This document shows, piece by piece, positions 1 through 9,038 of a DNA stretch of 31,876 bases; position 1 is the first letter of the stretch, and every line of letters starts with the position of its first letter. The notes beneath the pieces were generated by a model that worked only from the letters and a program-made list of their open reading frames with translations, was not told the DNA's origin and made no database searches. The stretch is from Myxococcales bacterium (GTDB taxonomy: Bacteria; UBA10199; 2-02-FULL-44-16; JAAZCA01): assembly GCA_012513515.1 (NCBI GenBank), contig JAAZCA010000018.1, positions 1 through 31,876 on the forward strand, in the 5' to 3' direction. The position numbers and the translations under genes are program-made.

Positions 1-151
1 AAAAACAGAAGCTAGAAGCGAGAGGCTAGAAGCTAGAAAAATCTCGCCTGTAAAAATATTGCTTCTCACTTCTAGATTCTAGCTTCTTGATGTTTTGGTC
101 TATGGTCAATCGTCCATGGTCGAAGTTGTTGTTGCAGCTAGCTTTTCAGAG
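1..151 (+). repeat. Long inverted repeat, left copy (partner at 13821-13971)
   Basis: Base n pairs with base 13972-n without gaps over 151 positions; the only differences I find are at 101, 111, 128 and 136. The outer part is built from reiterations of GCTAGAAG and GCTAGAA, and its ends (7-17 against 77-87) can fold into a hairpin. The inner part holds a near-palindrome centred on CAAT(C/T)G at about 101-120. The match runs to the very first base, so the element may extend off the window. No coding potential was seen. Confidence 0.95.
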
Positions 152-304
152 GCTCCATAACTTACAATGACATGGAGAGCTTTTTACCCACCCACCCCTC
201 GACTGATCCGCTTTTTTGCTTAAAAAACAAACCAATAACGAGGTGTCAAAATTTTGCTAGCATTCCAGAGGGGTTTTCTATATTTATCAATATGAGATTC
301 CATT

Positions 305-1468
305 ATGATTAAAAAATCCGCAAAAAAATCTGCTGAAAGCAGGGGTAAGAAGAGGGAGGATTCGAGGATCGCTGAGCTTCAGTCCCAGCTTTCGGAGCTG
401 AAAAAGCTCGTATCCATTCTCGAACGCGGGAAGTACATGTGGGAGTCAACTTTCGATGCCATCTCCTCGCCGGTGCAAATCATATCCAAGGATTATGAGA
501 TACTGAGGGCCAATATATCCCTCGCAGAAATAGCCAAGTCTGATATCAGGAAGATAATAGGTAGAAAATGCTACGAAGTCTTCGCGGGCAGGGATGTTCC
601 ATGCACGGGCTGCCCGGTTCTCGTGAAGTCGAAAGGAAAAAAGCCCTCTGTTTCACTGCTGGCAAACAAGATATTCGGGAGGGAATTCGAGGTCAGCGCA
701 TATCGTTACACAGGGGATGACAAGGGTTCCATCATACTTCATTACAGGGATGTCTCTGAGGAGCGGCGCTTGCAGCGAGAGGTGATCCAGCAGGAGAAGA
801 TGGCCGCGATAGGGATGCTCGCAGGCGGCGTGGCGCATGAGATCAATAATCCGCTCGGAGGGATAATCGCCTTTGCGCAGCTTCTCAAACGCGATGCTGC
901 TGAGTATCCCGTGATCAAGGACGACCTCGATGCGATAGAGGAAGCGGCGGGGCGCTGCAAAAAAATTGTCGCCGATCTTCTCGATTTTTCCAGGAGCTCA
1001 AGGGAGGGGGAACTCGCACCGACCGACCTGAACGTAATTCTAGAAAAAGTTTTTCCATTCATTCGCAGGGAGATGCAATCCTTAAATGTAGAGCTGATAT
1101 TCGACGCTGCCGGCAGGCTCCCCAGGGTGATGGCTAGGGCGGACAGGCTCCAGCAGGTTTTTCTCAACCTCATGACCAACGCCTGCCACTCGATGAATAA
1201 GGGCGGGAAGCTCTTCGTTTCGACATCTTCTTCGGAGGGCGGAAAGAAGGTGGTCGTGAAGATCAGAGACACCGGACACGGAATATCTTCCGAGGTACGC
1301 GACCAGATTTTCAATCCTTTTTTTACGACTAAGGAGCCGGGAAAAGGAACGGGGCTTGGTCTTTCCATAAGCTACAGGATAGTTCGCGAGCACGGCGGCA
1401 CTATAACATTCGAGGATGTGGAGGGCGGCGGCACGGAATTCGTTGTGCTTTTGCCAGCGTCCAAATGA
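305..1468 (+). CDS. Soluble PAS-domain sensor histidine kinase
   Basis: This is a 387-residue histidine kinase, expected to autophosphorylate on a histidine and pass the phosphate to receiver domains. A lysine-rich N-terminus and short coiled coil (about 18-42) precede a PAS domain (about 45-150). The HisKA H-box is HEINNPLGG with His178. The HATPase_c domain has an N-box with Asn288 and Asn292, a G1 box DTGHG (322-326), an F-box FNPFF (336-340) and a G2 box GKGTGLGL (346-353). All catalytic boxes look intact. No membrane segment is visible, so the sensor is probably cytosolic. The PAS domain carries Cys89, Cys100 and Cys103 (C-x10-C-x2-C), a possible redox or metal site. The ATG at 305 has only a weak ribosome site; the ATG at 291 hits a stop at once. 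Its stop is followed by the first of three NtrC-type activators, which are its likely partners. The ligand is unknown. Confidence 0.93.
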   Translation: MIKKSAKKSAESRGKKREDSRIAELQSQLSELKKLVSILERGKYMWESTFDAISSPVQIISKDYEILRANISLAEIAKSDIRKIIGRKCYEVFAGRDVPCTGCPVLVKSKGKKPSVSLLANKIFGREFEVSAYRYTGDDKGSIILHYRDVSEERRLQREVIQQEKMAAIGMLAGGVAHEINNPLGGIIAFAQLLKRDAAEYPVIKDDLDAIEEAAGRCKKIVADLLDFSRSSREGELAPTDLNVILEKVFPFIRREMQSLNVELIFDAAGRLPRVMARADRLQQVFLNLMTNACHSMNKGGKLFVSTSSSEGGKKVVVKIRDTGHGISSEVRDQIFNPFFTTKEPGKGTGLGLSISYRIVREHGGTITFEDVEGGGTEFVVLLPASK

Positions 1469-1482
1469 CGAGGGGGAAAAAG

Positions 1483-2889
1483 ATGGCAAGGATTCTTATC
1501 GTTGATGATGAAGTCGCTATAAGAAAGGCCCTTGAAAGATTTTTGAAAGGGCTGAAATACGAAGTGGTGACGGCCAAGGACGGCGAAGAGGGGATGAAAT
1601 ATGCCGCCGATCAGAGTTTCGATCTCGCGCTCGTCGATCTCGTGATGCCCAAGATGGATGGGGTGGAGTTCATAAGGGAGATCAAGAAGGTACAGCCCGC
1701 CATAGTTCCGATAGTGCTTACAGGCTTCGGCACGATCACGTCCGCTGTCGAGGCTATGAAGGCCGGCGCGTATCATTACCTCACGAAGCCCTTCGAGCTC
1801 GATGATATAGCGTCGCTGATAGCCACGGCCCTGGAACACAGCCAACTCAAGGAAGAAAACAGAATCCTCAAAAAACAGCTTAGGGACAAATATCATTTCG
1901 AAAATATCGTGGGCAACAGCGATGAGATGGCATCGGTTTTCGACATGATCGAGAAGGTTTCGGAGAGCGATTCCAACGTACTGGTTACAGGTGAAAGCGG
2001 CACTGGCAAGGAGCTGGTGGCCAGAGCCATCCACTATAATAGCCCTAGGAAGGACAAGCCGCTGATAATAGTGAATTGCGGAGCCATTCCGGAGGAACTC
2101 TTGGAGAGCGAACTCTTCGGACACATAAGAGGCTCCTTCACCGGAGCGGTGGCTACCAGGATGGGAAAGTTCGACGCCGCAAATGGCGGCACGATATTTC
2201 TGGATGAAATAGGGGACATGACTCTGAAGCTGCAGGTGAAAATTCTCAGGGTCTTGCAGGAACAGCGCTTCGATCCGGTGGGATCGACACAGACTCATCA
2301 GGTCGATGTCCGTATTATCGCAGCGACGAACAAAGACCTTGAGAAGTCCGTGAAAGAGGGAAAGTTCAGGGAGGATTTATACTACAGGCTCAACGTGATC
2401 CCGATTCACGTGCCTCCGCTCCGCGAACGTAAGGAAGATATACCGCTGCTGGTTCAGCATTTCGTAAACAAGAGCTGCAGCCTGTCCGGAAAGTGCGTAA
2501 GCGAAATTTCTCCAGAGGCGATGGGAGCCCTGGTCGAATACGACTGGCCCGGCAACGTGCGTGAGCTTGAAAATGTCGTGGAGAGGCTTGCCATCGTGAA
2601 GTCTCACGGACGGATCGAGCTCTCCGACCTTTCGCATAAGATAGTCGGATACAGCCCGGAAAATCGCGCTGTGCGTAAAAGTGGCGATTCGGAGCATAAA
2701 AACGAGTTCGATATTCCGGATGCAGGGCTTTCATTCAAGGACGCTGTCGAACAGTTTGAATCAAAGCTGATCGTCGGGGCTCTGAAAAGAACGGGCGGCA
2801 ACAAGAACAAGGCCGCCGCGTTGTTGAAACTCAACAGGACCACGCTGGTCGAGAAAATAAAGAAGAAGAAGCTTGAAGTTGAACTCTGA
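1483..2889 (+). CDS. NtrC-family sigma-54 response regulator (first of three)
   Basis: This 468-residue protein has a receiver, an AAA+ sigma-54 interaction domain and a Fis-type HTH. The receiver (1-115) has the acidic pair Asp8/Asp9, the phosphoacceptor Asp52 and the lysine of TKPF, so it should be phosphorylated, most likely by the kinase just upstream. The ATPase has Walker A GESGTGKE (170-177), the sigma-54 contact loop GSFTGA (217-222, a variant of GAFTGA), Walker B with Asp241/Glu242, and the later WPGNVRELENV motif. The HTH lies at about 432-468. An in-frame ATG at 1465 overlaps the kinase stop codon, but the ATG at 1483 has GAGGGG seven bases upstream and begins exactly at the receiver strand ARILIVDDE, so I chose 1483. 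Target promoters cannot be told from this window. Confidence 0.94.
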   Translation: MARILIVDDEVAIRKALERFLKGLKYEVVTAKDGEEGMKYAADQSFDLALVDLVMPKMDGVEFIREIKKVQPAIVPIVLTGFGTITSAVEAMKAGAYHYLTKPFELDDIASLIATALEHSQLKEENRILKKQLRDKYHFENIVGNSDEMASVFDMIEKVSESDSNVLVTGESGTGKELVARAIHYNSPRKDKPLIIVNCGAIPEELLESELFGHIRGSFTGAVATRMGKFDAANGGTIFLDEIGDMTLKLQVKILRVLQEQRFDPVGSTQTHQVDVRIIAATNKDLEKSVKEGKFREDLYYRLNVIPIHVPPLRERKEDIPLLVQHFVNKSCSLSGKCVSEISPEAMGALVEYDWPGNVRELENVVERLAIVKSHGRIELSDLSHKIVGYSPENRAVRKSGDSEHKNEFDIPDAGLSFKDAVEQFESKLIVGALKRTGGNKNKAAALLKLNRTTLVEKIKKKKLEVEL

Positions 2890-2914
2890 CTTCCTCCTAC
2901 GGAGAATTTGAAAG

Positions 2915-4345
2915 ATGCCGATGCACAGGATGAATCTCCTGATAGTGGATGACGATGACGCAATCGTCAAAATATTCGAGCGCATCTCACGCGATCGCAA
3001 CTGGAGCTATGCGGTGGCAAGGAGCGGCGAGGAGGCCCTGGAGCGTCTGAGCTCTGGAATTTTTGAAGCGGCGGTGGTCGATATAAAGCTTCCGGGTTTC
3101 ACCGGGCTTCAGTTTCTCGACTACGTAAAATCCAATCATCTGGGAACTGAGATAGTCATCATGACCGGGGTCGGGTCTGAAGAGATAGCCGTACAGGCTA
3201 TGAAGAAGGGGGCTTACGATTACTTTACCAAGCCCTTCGACGACATCAACAGGGTCGTCATAGTCCTCGAGAAGGCGATGGAACGTTTTTCTTTCGTGAA
3301 TAAGATAAGGTCTCTCGAGAGGAGGGGTGCTGATTCACCGTACTTCGAGGAGATGGTGGGCAAAAGTCGGAGTATGCACGAGATATTCGACATAATTAAC
3401 AGCATAGCCCCGAGCGATTCCGCCGTCTTGATACAGGGCGAGAGCGGAACAGGGAAGGAGCTTGTCGCGCACGCGATCCATCTTCGTTCCAAGCGCAAGG
3501 ATATGCCCTTTGTGGTGATAAATTGCGCTGCCATTCCGGGGCATCTTCTTGAAAGCGAACTCTTTGGCCATATCAAGGGTTCATTCACCGGAGCGATAGC
3601 CGACAAACCGGGACTACTGAAGACCGCTGAGGGCGGAACTGTTTTTCTCGATGAAATAGGGGAGATGCCCCCGTTGCTGCAGGTGAAACTCCTGAGGTTT
3701 CTGCAGGAGGGGGAAATACGGCCGGTAGGTTCCAACGATGTCGAGTACGTCGATGTCAGGCTCATAGTAGCCACCAATAGGGATTTGGGAAGGGCCGTGC
3801 GCGAAGGGGGCTTCAGAGAGGATCTCTATTACAGAATCAATGTGATAGGAATACACATGCCGCCGCTTCGTGACAGGCGGGATGACATCCCTCTGCTCGC
3901 TTATCATTTTCTCGACAAGTATGCCAAGCGCATGAAAAAGACGGTCAAGAGGATCTCTATAGACGCGCTTCACGCTCTGCAGTCGTATTCCTGGGTGGGC
4001 AACGTAAGGGAGCTCGAAAACGTCATCGAACGCGCCGTCGTCCTCGCGACCGACGAATCTATAACTACCCAGGATCTTCCCCCTAAGATCCTCGGCGAGG
4101 CATTCTATGCGCAGAATGATTTCGGCACATCTTCGGACCTCTATCAGTTGGCTTACAAGGAGGCGAAGAACAAGGCCCTGGAATCCTTCAACAGGGGGTA
4201 CATAGCCTCGGTGCTGAAGAGGGCCGGCGGCAATATATCCTTCGCTGCGGACAAGGCAAAGATGGACAGATCCAATTTCAAGAAGCTGATAAAAAAATAT
4301 TCCATACTCGTGGAAGAGTACAAAGAAGAGTTTAACAAGGAATGA
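2915..4345 (+). CDS. NtrC-family sigma-54 response regulator (second of three)
   Basis: This 476-residue protein shares the architecture of its upstream neighbour. The receiver has an acidic run at Asp12-Asp15, the phosphoacceptor Asp56 and the lysine of TKPF, so it looks functional. The ATPase has Walker A GESGTGKE (175-182), the loop GSFTGA (222-227) and a DEIGEM Walker B. The C-terminal Fis-type HTH (about 430-465) has a recognition region (MDRSNFKKLI) unlike that of the other two activators, which implies a different DNA site. The ATG at 2915 follows GGAG at 2901. It starts 25 bases after the first activator. No second kinase is present, so it probably shares the upstream one or answers to a kinase elsewhere. 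Confidence 0.93.
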   Translation: MPMHRMNLLIVDDDDAIVKIFERISRDRNWSYAVARSGEEALERLSSGIFEAAVVDIKLPGFTGLQFLDYVKSNHLGTEIVIMTGVGSEEIAVQAMKKGAYDYFTKPFDDINRVVIVLEKAMERFSFVNKIRSLERRGADSPYFEEMVGKSRSMHEIFDIINSIAPSDSAVLIQGESGTGKELVAHAIHLRSKRKDMPFVVINCAAIPGHLLESELFGHIKGSFTGAIADKPGLLKTAEGGTVFLDEIGEMPPLLQVKLLRFLQEGEIRPVGSNDVEYVDVRLIVATNRDLGRAVREGGFREDLYYRINVIGIHMPPLRDRRDDIPLLAYHFLDKYAKRMKKTVKRISIDALHALQSYSWVGNVRELENVIERAVVLATDESITTQDLPPKILGEAFYAQNDFGTSSDLYQLAYKEAKNKALESFNRGYIASVLKRAGGNISFAADKAKMDRSNFKKLIKKYSILVEEYKEEFNKE

Positions 4346-4362
4346 TATCGGAGGGGTTCAAG

Positions 4363-5745
<1,383 letters not shown>

Positions 5746-5778
5746 TTTCATCACAGTCTGCAAATGGAGGTTGATAAG

Positions 5779-6123
5779 ATGAATATCGAAGTGAAGCAAA
5801 ACGGCATGGTTCAGGTTCTACAGTGCGGCGGAAGCCTCGACGCTGACTCGGTCGCCGGTTTTAAAAAGGTAGCCTACGACCTGGTCAAGGGGGGATCCAA
5901 ACAGTTCGTCATAGACTGCAGTTCCCTCAATTTTATAGATTCGATGGGGCTTGGGGTTCTCATATCCCTTTTAAGGAGGGTGCGCCAACAGCAGGGCGAT
6001 GTCAAAGTGGCCGGGCTTAATGAGGATGTTAAGACGATCTTCGAGATTACCAGGCTTCACAGGCTTTTCGACGTGTGCAGCGATTCCGACGCTGCTGTCC
6101 GCAAGTTCGACGAGATGAAATGA
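5779..6123 (+). CDS. STAS-domain anti-anti-sigma factor (SpoIIAA/RsbV-like)
   Basis: A 114-residue single STAS domain. The family acts by binding an RsbW-type kinase when unphosphorylated and is switched off by phosphorylation of a serine. That serine is visible as Ser55 in NFIDSMGLGVL (51-61), the standard site. An in-frame ATG at 5764 exists, but GGAGG at 5766-5770 sits eight bases before the ATG at 5779, which is also where family members begin. It lies 33 bases after the third sigma-54 activator and directly before the kinase and phosphatase that would act on it, giving a complete partner switch. No sigma factor is encoded nearby, so the final target is unknown. Confidence 0.92.
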   Translation: MNIEVKQNGMVQVLQCGGSLDADSVAGFKKVAYDLVKGGSKQFVIDCSSLNFIDSMGLGVLISLLRRVRQQQGDVKVAGLNEDVKTIFEITRLHRLFDVCSDSDAAVRKFDEMK

Positions 6124-6135
6124 GGTTTGTTTCCA

Positions 6136-6540
6136 ATGCCGTTTTCATGCGAGCTGACAATACCGAGCGAAACTTCGAAGCTTGCTCCTTTACGCGAATG
6201 GCTGGCTTCAGTCCAAGGTCTCGTAGGCGAAGAGCTCTTCCCAAAGAGAGCCCTCTTCCCTTGCACCATCGCTTTGGTGGAGGCGGTGGACAACGCCATC
6301 TTTCATGCGCATGATGAAAATGGCGAGAAGCCAATAAGCATATCCCTCCGTTTGAACGGGAAGGGAATAACGATGGATATCGGCGACTGCGGATGCGGGA
6401 TGAAAAATGTGGCTGCCGATATTCCGGATGAGATGTCCGATCGTGGCAGAGGGCTCTTTCTGATGAACCGGCTTATGACCAGGGTCGAAAGTTTAGTTAT
6501 CGACGGAAATCACAGGATAAGGATGGAATACGAGATATGA
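6136..6540 (+). CDS. RsbW/SpoIIAB-like serine kinase (anti-sigma-type, HATPase_c)
   Basis: This 134-residue protein is a lone GHKL ATPase domain. The N-box is ALVEAVDNAIFHAH, with Glu49 and Asn53. The G1 box is DIGDCGCG (81-88) and the G2 box is GRGLFLM (104-110). Family members phosphorylate the STAS partner and sequester a sigma factor or another output protein. The TTG at 6127 would extend it by three residues but lies too close to the only ribosome site (GAGG at 6122-6125), so the ATG at 6136 is chosen. The gene starts 12 bases after the STAS gene and overlaps the phosphatase gene by four bases (ATGA), so the three are probably translationally coupled. Because no sigma factor adjoins it, the target could be something other than sigma. 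Confidence 0.88.
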   Translation: MPFSCELTIPSETSKLAPLREWLASVQGLVGEELFPKRALFPCTIALVEAVDNAIFHAHDENGEKPISISLRLNGKGITMDIGDCGCGMKNVAADIPDEMSDRGRGLFLMNRLMTRVESLVIDGNHRIRMEYEI

Positions 6541-7802
6541 ATGAACATTCCAGTACGACATCGCTTGAGGCGGTTCACTCGTTGAGTGTGGCTATAGCAA
6601 CCGCGGCTGATGCGGGTAAGATCTACGACCTGATTCTCGATGTCGTCGTGAAAACCCTTGGGGTCGAGCGCGCTTCGATAATGAGATACGATTCCTCGAT
6701 CGGCGCACTGCGCATAGTAGCTGCAAGAGGGATCTCACCTGAAATAGTGAAAAACGCATTGGTAAAAGTTGGCGAGGGGATTTCCGGTAAGGTCTTCGTC
6801 AGCAACGAGCCGCTTCTTATCAAGGAGATCAAAGCAGAGGAGGCTGGGCCGGGCAAAGGGCAGTACCGGACGAAATCTCTGATATCCGCTCCGGTCACGT
6901 GCTTTCCCATGAAGGTAGGCAAAGATGCCTTTGGAGTCATAAATGTCACGGATCGCAGCGACGGCAGCCCTTTCACGGAGTCGGATTTGAAACTCCTCAC
7001 CACCCTGGCGAATCAGGCCGCGGCCTATCTTCATATAGAGCAGCTCATGGAGGAACGCCAGGCCAACGAACGCCTGAAGCAGCAACTCGAGATAGCGAGG
7101 CAGATACAGTATAGGCTCGTACCCGTCGATTCTCCCAAAATAGAAGGGCTCGATGTGGCGGGGCGGCTCATCACCGCCGAAAGAGTCGGGGGAGATTATT
7201 ACGATTGCTTCACAAATGATCCTAAAAAACCGTCCTTCGTCATAGCAGATGTGTCGGGGCATTCGGTCGGCGCCGCTCTTATCATGGCGGCCTTCCGCTC
7301 GGCCATGAGGGCACAGCGCGATTGGGAATTCAACTCTTCCGAGTTGATGCAGAAGATCAACACGATACTTTTTGAGGATCTCTTTCAGGCAGAGCAATTC
7401 ATTTCGGCCACCTATCTTCAGTACATCAAATCGCGTCAGTTGATAGAATATACAAGCGCCGGCCATCCTCCGCCGATAGTGTGGCGAAACGCCGACGCAG
7501 CTTTCGAAGAACATGGCACCGGCGATCCTCTTCTGGGGATAGAACCCAAGGCGGTCTTTCACCAGAGGCAGGTCGTAGTGTCGAAGGGCGATGTCATAGT
7601 TCTTTACACGGACGGAATAACGGAGGCCGTGGACAAAAATGGGGAGCGCTTTGGCCACGATCGTCTGAAGGAGTGTCTGCGCGATGCGGTGGTCGGAAGC
7701 GCTCAACAGATAGTCGATGTCCTTGTTGAAACGGTTCAGGCCTTCATAGATCCGCTTCCAGCGAGAGACGATATAACAGCGTTGGTGATCAAGGTTGGCT
7801 GA
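6537..7802 (+). CDS. GAF-PP2C serine phosphatase (RsbU/SpoIIE-like)
   Basis: This 421-residue protein has a GAF sensor domain (about 20-170), a short helical linker and a PPM/SpoIIE-type phosphatase domain (about 190-421). Metal-binding aspartates are visible in VGGDYYD (Asp220, Asp223), IADVSGH (Asp238), LYTDGITEA and the C-terminal RDDITAL, so the enzyme looks active. In known partner-switching pathways such a phosphatase dephosphorylates the STAS protein, freeing it to bind the RsbW-like kinase; here both are encoded immediately upstream. The GAF domain is the probable signal input, with an unknown ligand. No membrane segment is seen. The ATG overlaps the kinase stop codon by four bases. 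Confidence 0.93.
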   Translation: MNEHSSTTSLEAVHSLSVAIATAADAGKIYDLILDVVVKTLGVERASIMRYDSSIGALRIVAARGISPEIVKNALVKVGEGISGKVFVSNEPLLIKEIKAEEAGPGKGQYRTKSLISAPVTCFPMKVGKDAFGVINVTDRSDGSPFTESDLKLLTTLANQAAAYLHIEQLMEERQANERLKQQLEIARQIQYRLVPVDSPKIEGLDVAGRLITAERVGGDYYDCFTNDPKKPSFVIADVSGHSVGAALIMAAFRSAMRAQRDWEFNSSELMQKINTILFEDLFQAEQFISATYLQYIKSRQLIEYTSAGHPPPIVWRNADAAFEEHGTGDPLLGIEPKAVFHQRQVVVSKGDVIVLYTDGITEAVDKNGERFGHDRLKECLRDAVVGSAQQIVDVLVETVQAFIDPLPARDDITALVIKVG

Positions 7803-7832
7803 GCTCAAAGCGAATTCTGACAGGAGATTACG

Positions 7833-9038
7833 ATGTCCTACGAGGAAGCCTGCGAATTTTTAGAACTCTTGAGGCCCAAGGGATTTCACATGGATTTGGG
7901 GCCCATCACGGAGGGGTGCTCTTCGATGGGACAGCCGCAAAGCGAATATCCTTCCGTCCATATAGGCGGTACGAACGGGAAGGGGTCGACAGCGGCGTTC
8001 ATGACGGAAATCCTCATGAAGAGCGGATATCGCGTTGGACTCTACACCTCTCCGCATCTGGTTAATGTCAGGGAGCGCATTCAGGTAAATCGAAAAGAAA
8101 TATCCGAAGATGATTTTTCGAATGTCATCGGCATGATCAGAAACTCGCTGATGGATGAGCGCTCGCTCAGTTTTTTTGAAATGCTGACGTTGGCCGCGTT
8201 CGTTCATTTCAGGGAGTCGAAGGTGGAGATCGCGGTATTCGAAACCGGGCTCGGCGGGCGTCTTGATGCCACCAATGTCATTATCCCCAAGGTGTCGATT
8301 ATCACCCCCATATCATTCGATCATACCGAACACATCGGAAGGACTCTGTCGGAAATTGCGAGGGAGAAAGCCGGAATAATCAAACGCGGCGTCCCTACGG
8401 TCACGGCTTATCAGCCTGCGGAAGTTATGAACGTCATCAAAAATGCCTGCGATGATATCGGCTCGCCTCTCTGCACGGCTTCTCCAGATGATGTGAAAGG
8501 CGAGCTCGGGCTCAAGGGCGAACATCAGAGGCAAAACGCATCATGTGCGGTGCAGGCTGCGGATATACTTGTCGAATACGGTTTTCACATAGACAACGTC
8601 GAAAAAGCGCTGCTCGAGACATCCTGGCCGGGAAGGCTGGAGGTCGTCTCGCAGTCGCCGATGGTGATCCTCGATGGCGCCCACAACGTAGCTGGCGCGG
8701 AGTCCCTCGCATGTTTTGTCAGAAGCAGCGTTCCAAAAAAGAAGGCCGTACTCATGTTGGGCGTTCTTGGCGACAAGGACTTCTCCGGGTTGATCCGCCC
8801 GTTGGCACCGCTTTTCAGCAGGATCATCTGTGTTCGGGCCCCTTCGGAGAGGGCCGCGTCACCAAAGGATCTCGCTGCCGCTGCCAGATCTTCCGGGGCG
8901 GATATCTCCATAGAGGATGGTGTCGTCGATGCCCTGAAAAAGACGATGAAAAAACTCGGGAAGGATGAGACTCTCATCGTCTCCGGTTCCCTGACGGTCG
9001 TAGGGGAGGCCAAGGCCTTCTTTAACAGGATCTCCTGA
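7833..9038 (+). CDS. folC: Bifunctional folylpolyglutamate synthase / dihydrofolate synthase
   Basis: This cytosolic Mur-ligase-fold enzyme adds glutamate to dihydropteroate and to folates, using ATP. It has 401 residues, close to the normal family length. The P-loop GGTNGKGST (45-53), the motif FETGLGGRLDATN and the C-terminal domain motif DGAHNVAGAESL are all present. The ATG follows CAGGAG. It starts 30 bases after the phosphatase gene and shares one base with polA (TGATG), so it is probably part of the same transcript as the regulators upstream. Dual activity is assumed from the family; a single-function FolC cannot be excluded. Confidence 0.95.
   Translation: MSYEEACEFLELLRPKGFHMDLGPITEGCSSMGQPQSEYPSVHIGGTNGKGSTAAFMTEILMKSGYRVGLYTSPHLVNVRERIQVNRKEISEDDFSNVIGMIRNSLMDERSLSFFEMLTLAAFVHFRESKVEIAVFETGLGGRLDATNVIIPKVSIITPISFDHTEHIGRTLSEIAREKAGIIKRGVPTVTAYQPAEVMNVIKNACDDIGSPLCTASPDDVKGELGLKGEHQRQNASCAVQAADILVEYGFHIDNVEKALLETSWPGRLEVVSQSPMVILDGAHNVAGAESLACFVRSSVPKKKAVLMLGVLGDKDFSGLIRPLAPLFSRIICVRAPSERAASPKDLAAAARSSGADISIEDGVVDALKKTMKKLGKDETLIVSGSLTVVGEAKAFFNRIS

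Noticed and set aside
1-90. Short repeated words suggesting a CRISPR array
   Set aside because: Units of 7-8 bases, irregular spacing and no unique spacers; better explained as a fold-back intergenic repeat.
254-284. Sigma-70 promoter for the histidine kinase (TTGCTA and TATATT)
   Set aside because: The spacer is 19 bases and both boxes are weak; not enough to report.
1372-2298. A 308-codon - strand frame opposite the first activator
   Set aside because: Antisense shadow of the receiver and AAA+ coding sequence, with no motif or ribosome site.
6735-7808. A 357-codon - strand frame opposite the phosphatase
   Set aside because: The + strand frame has complete GAF and PP2C motifs; the reverse frame has none.
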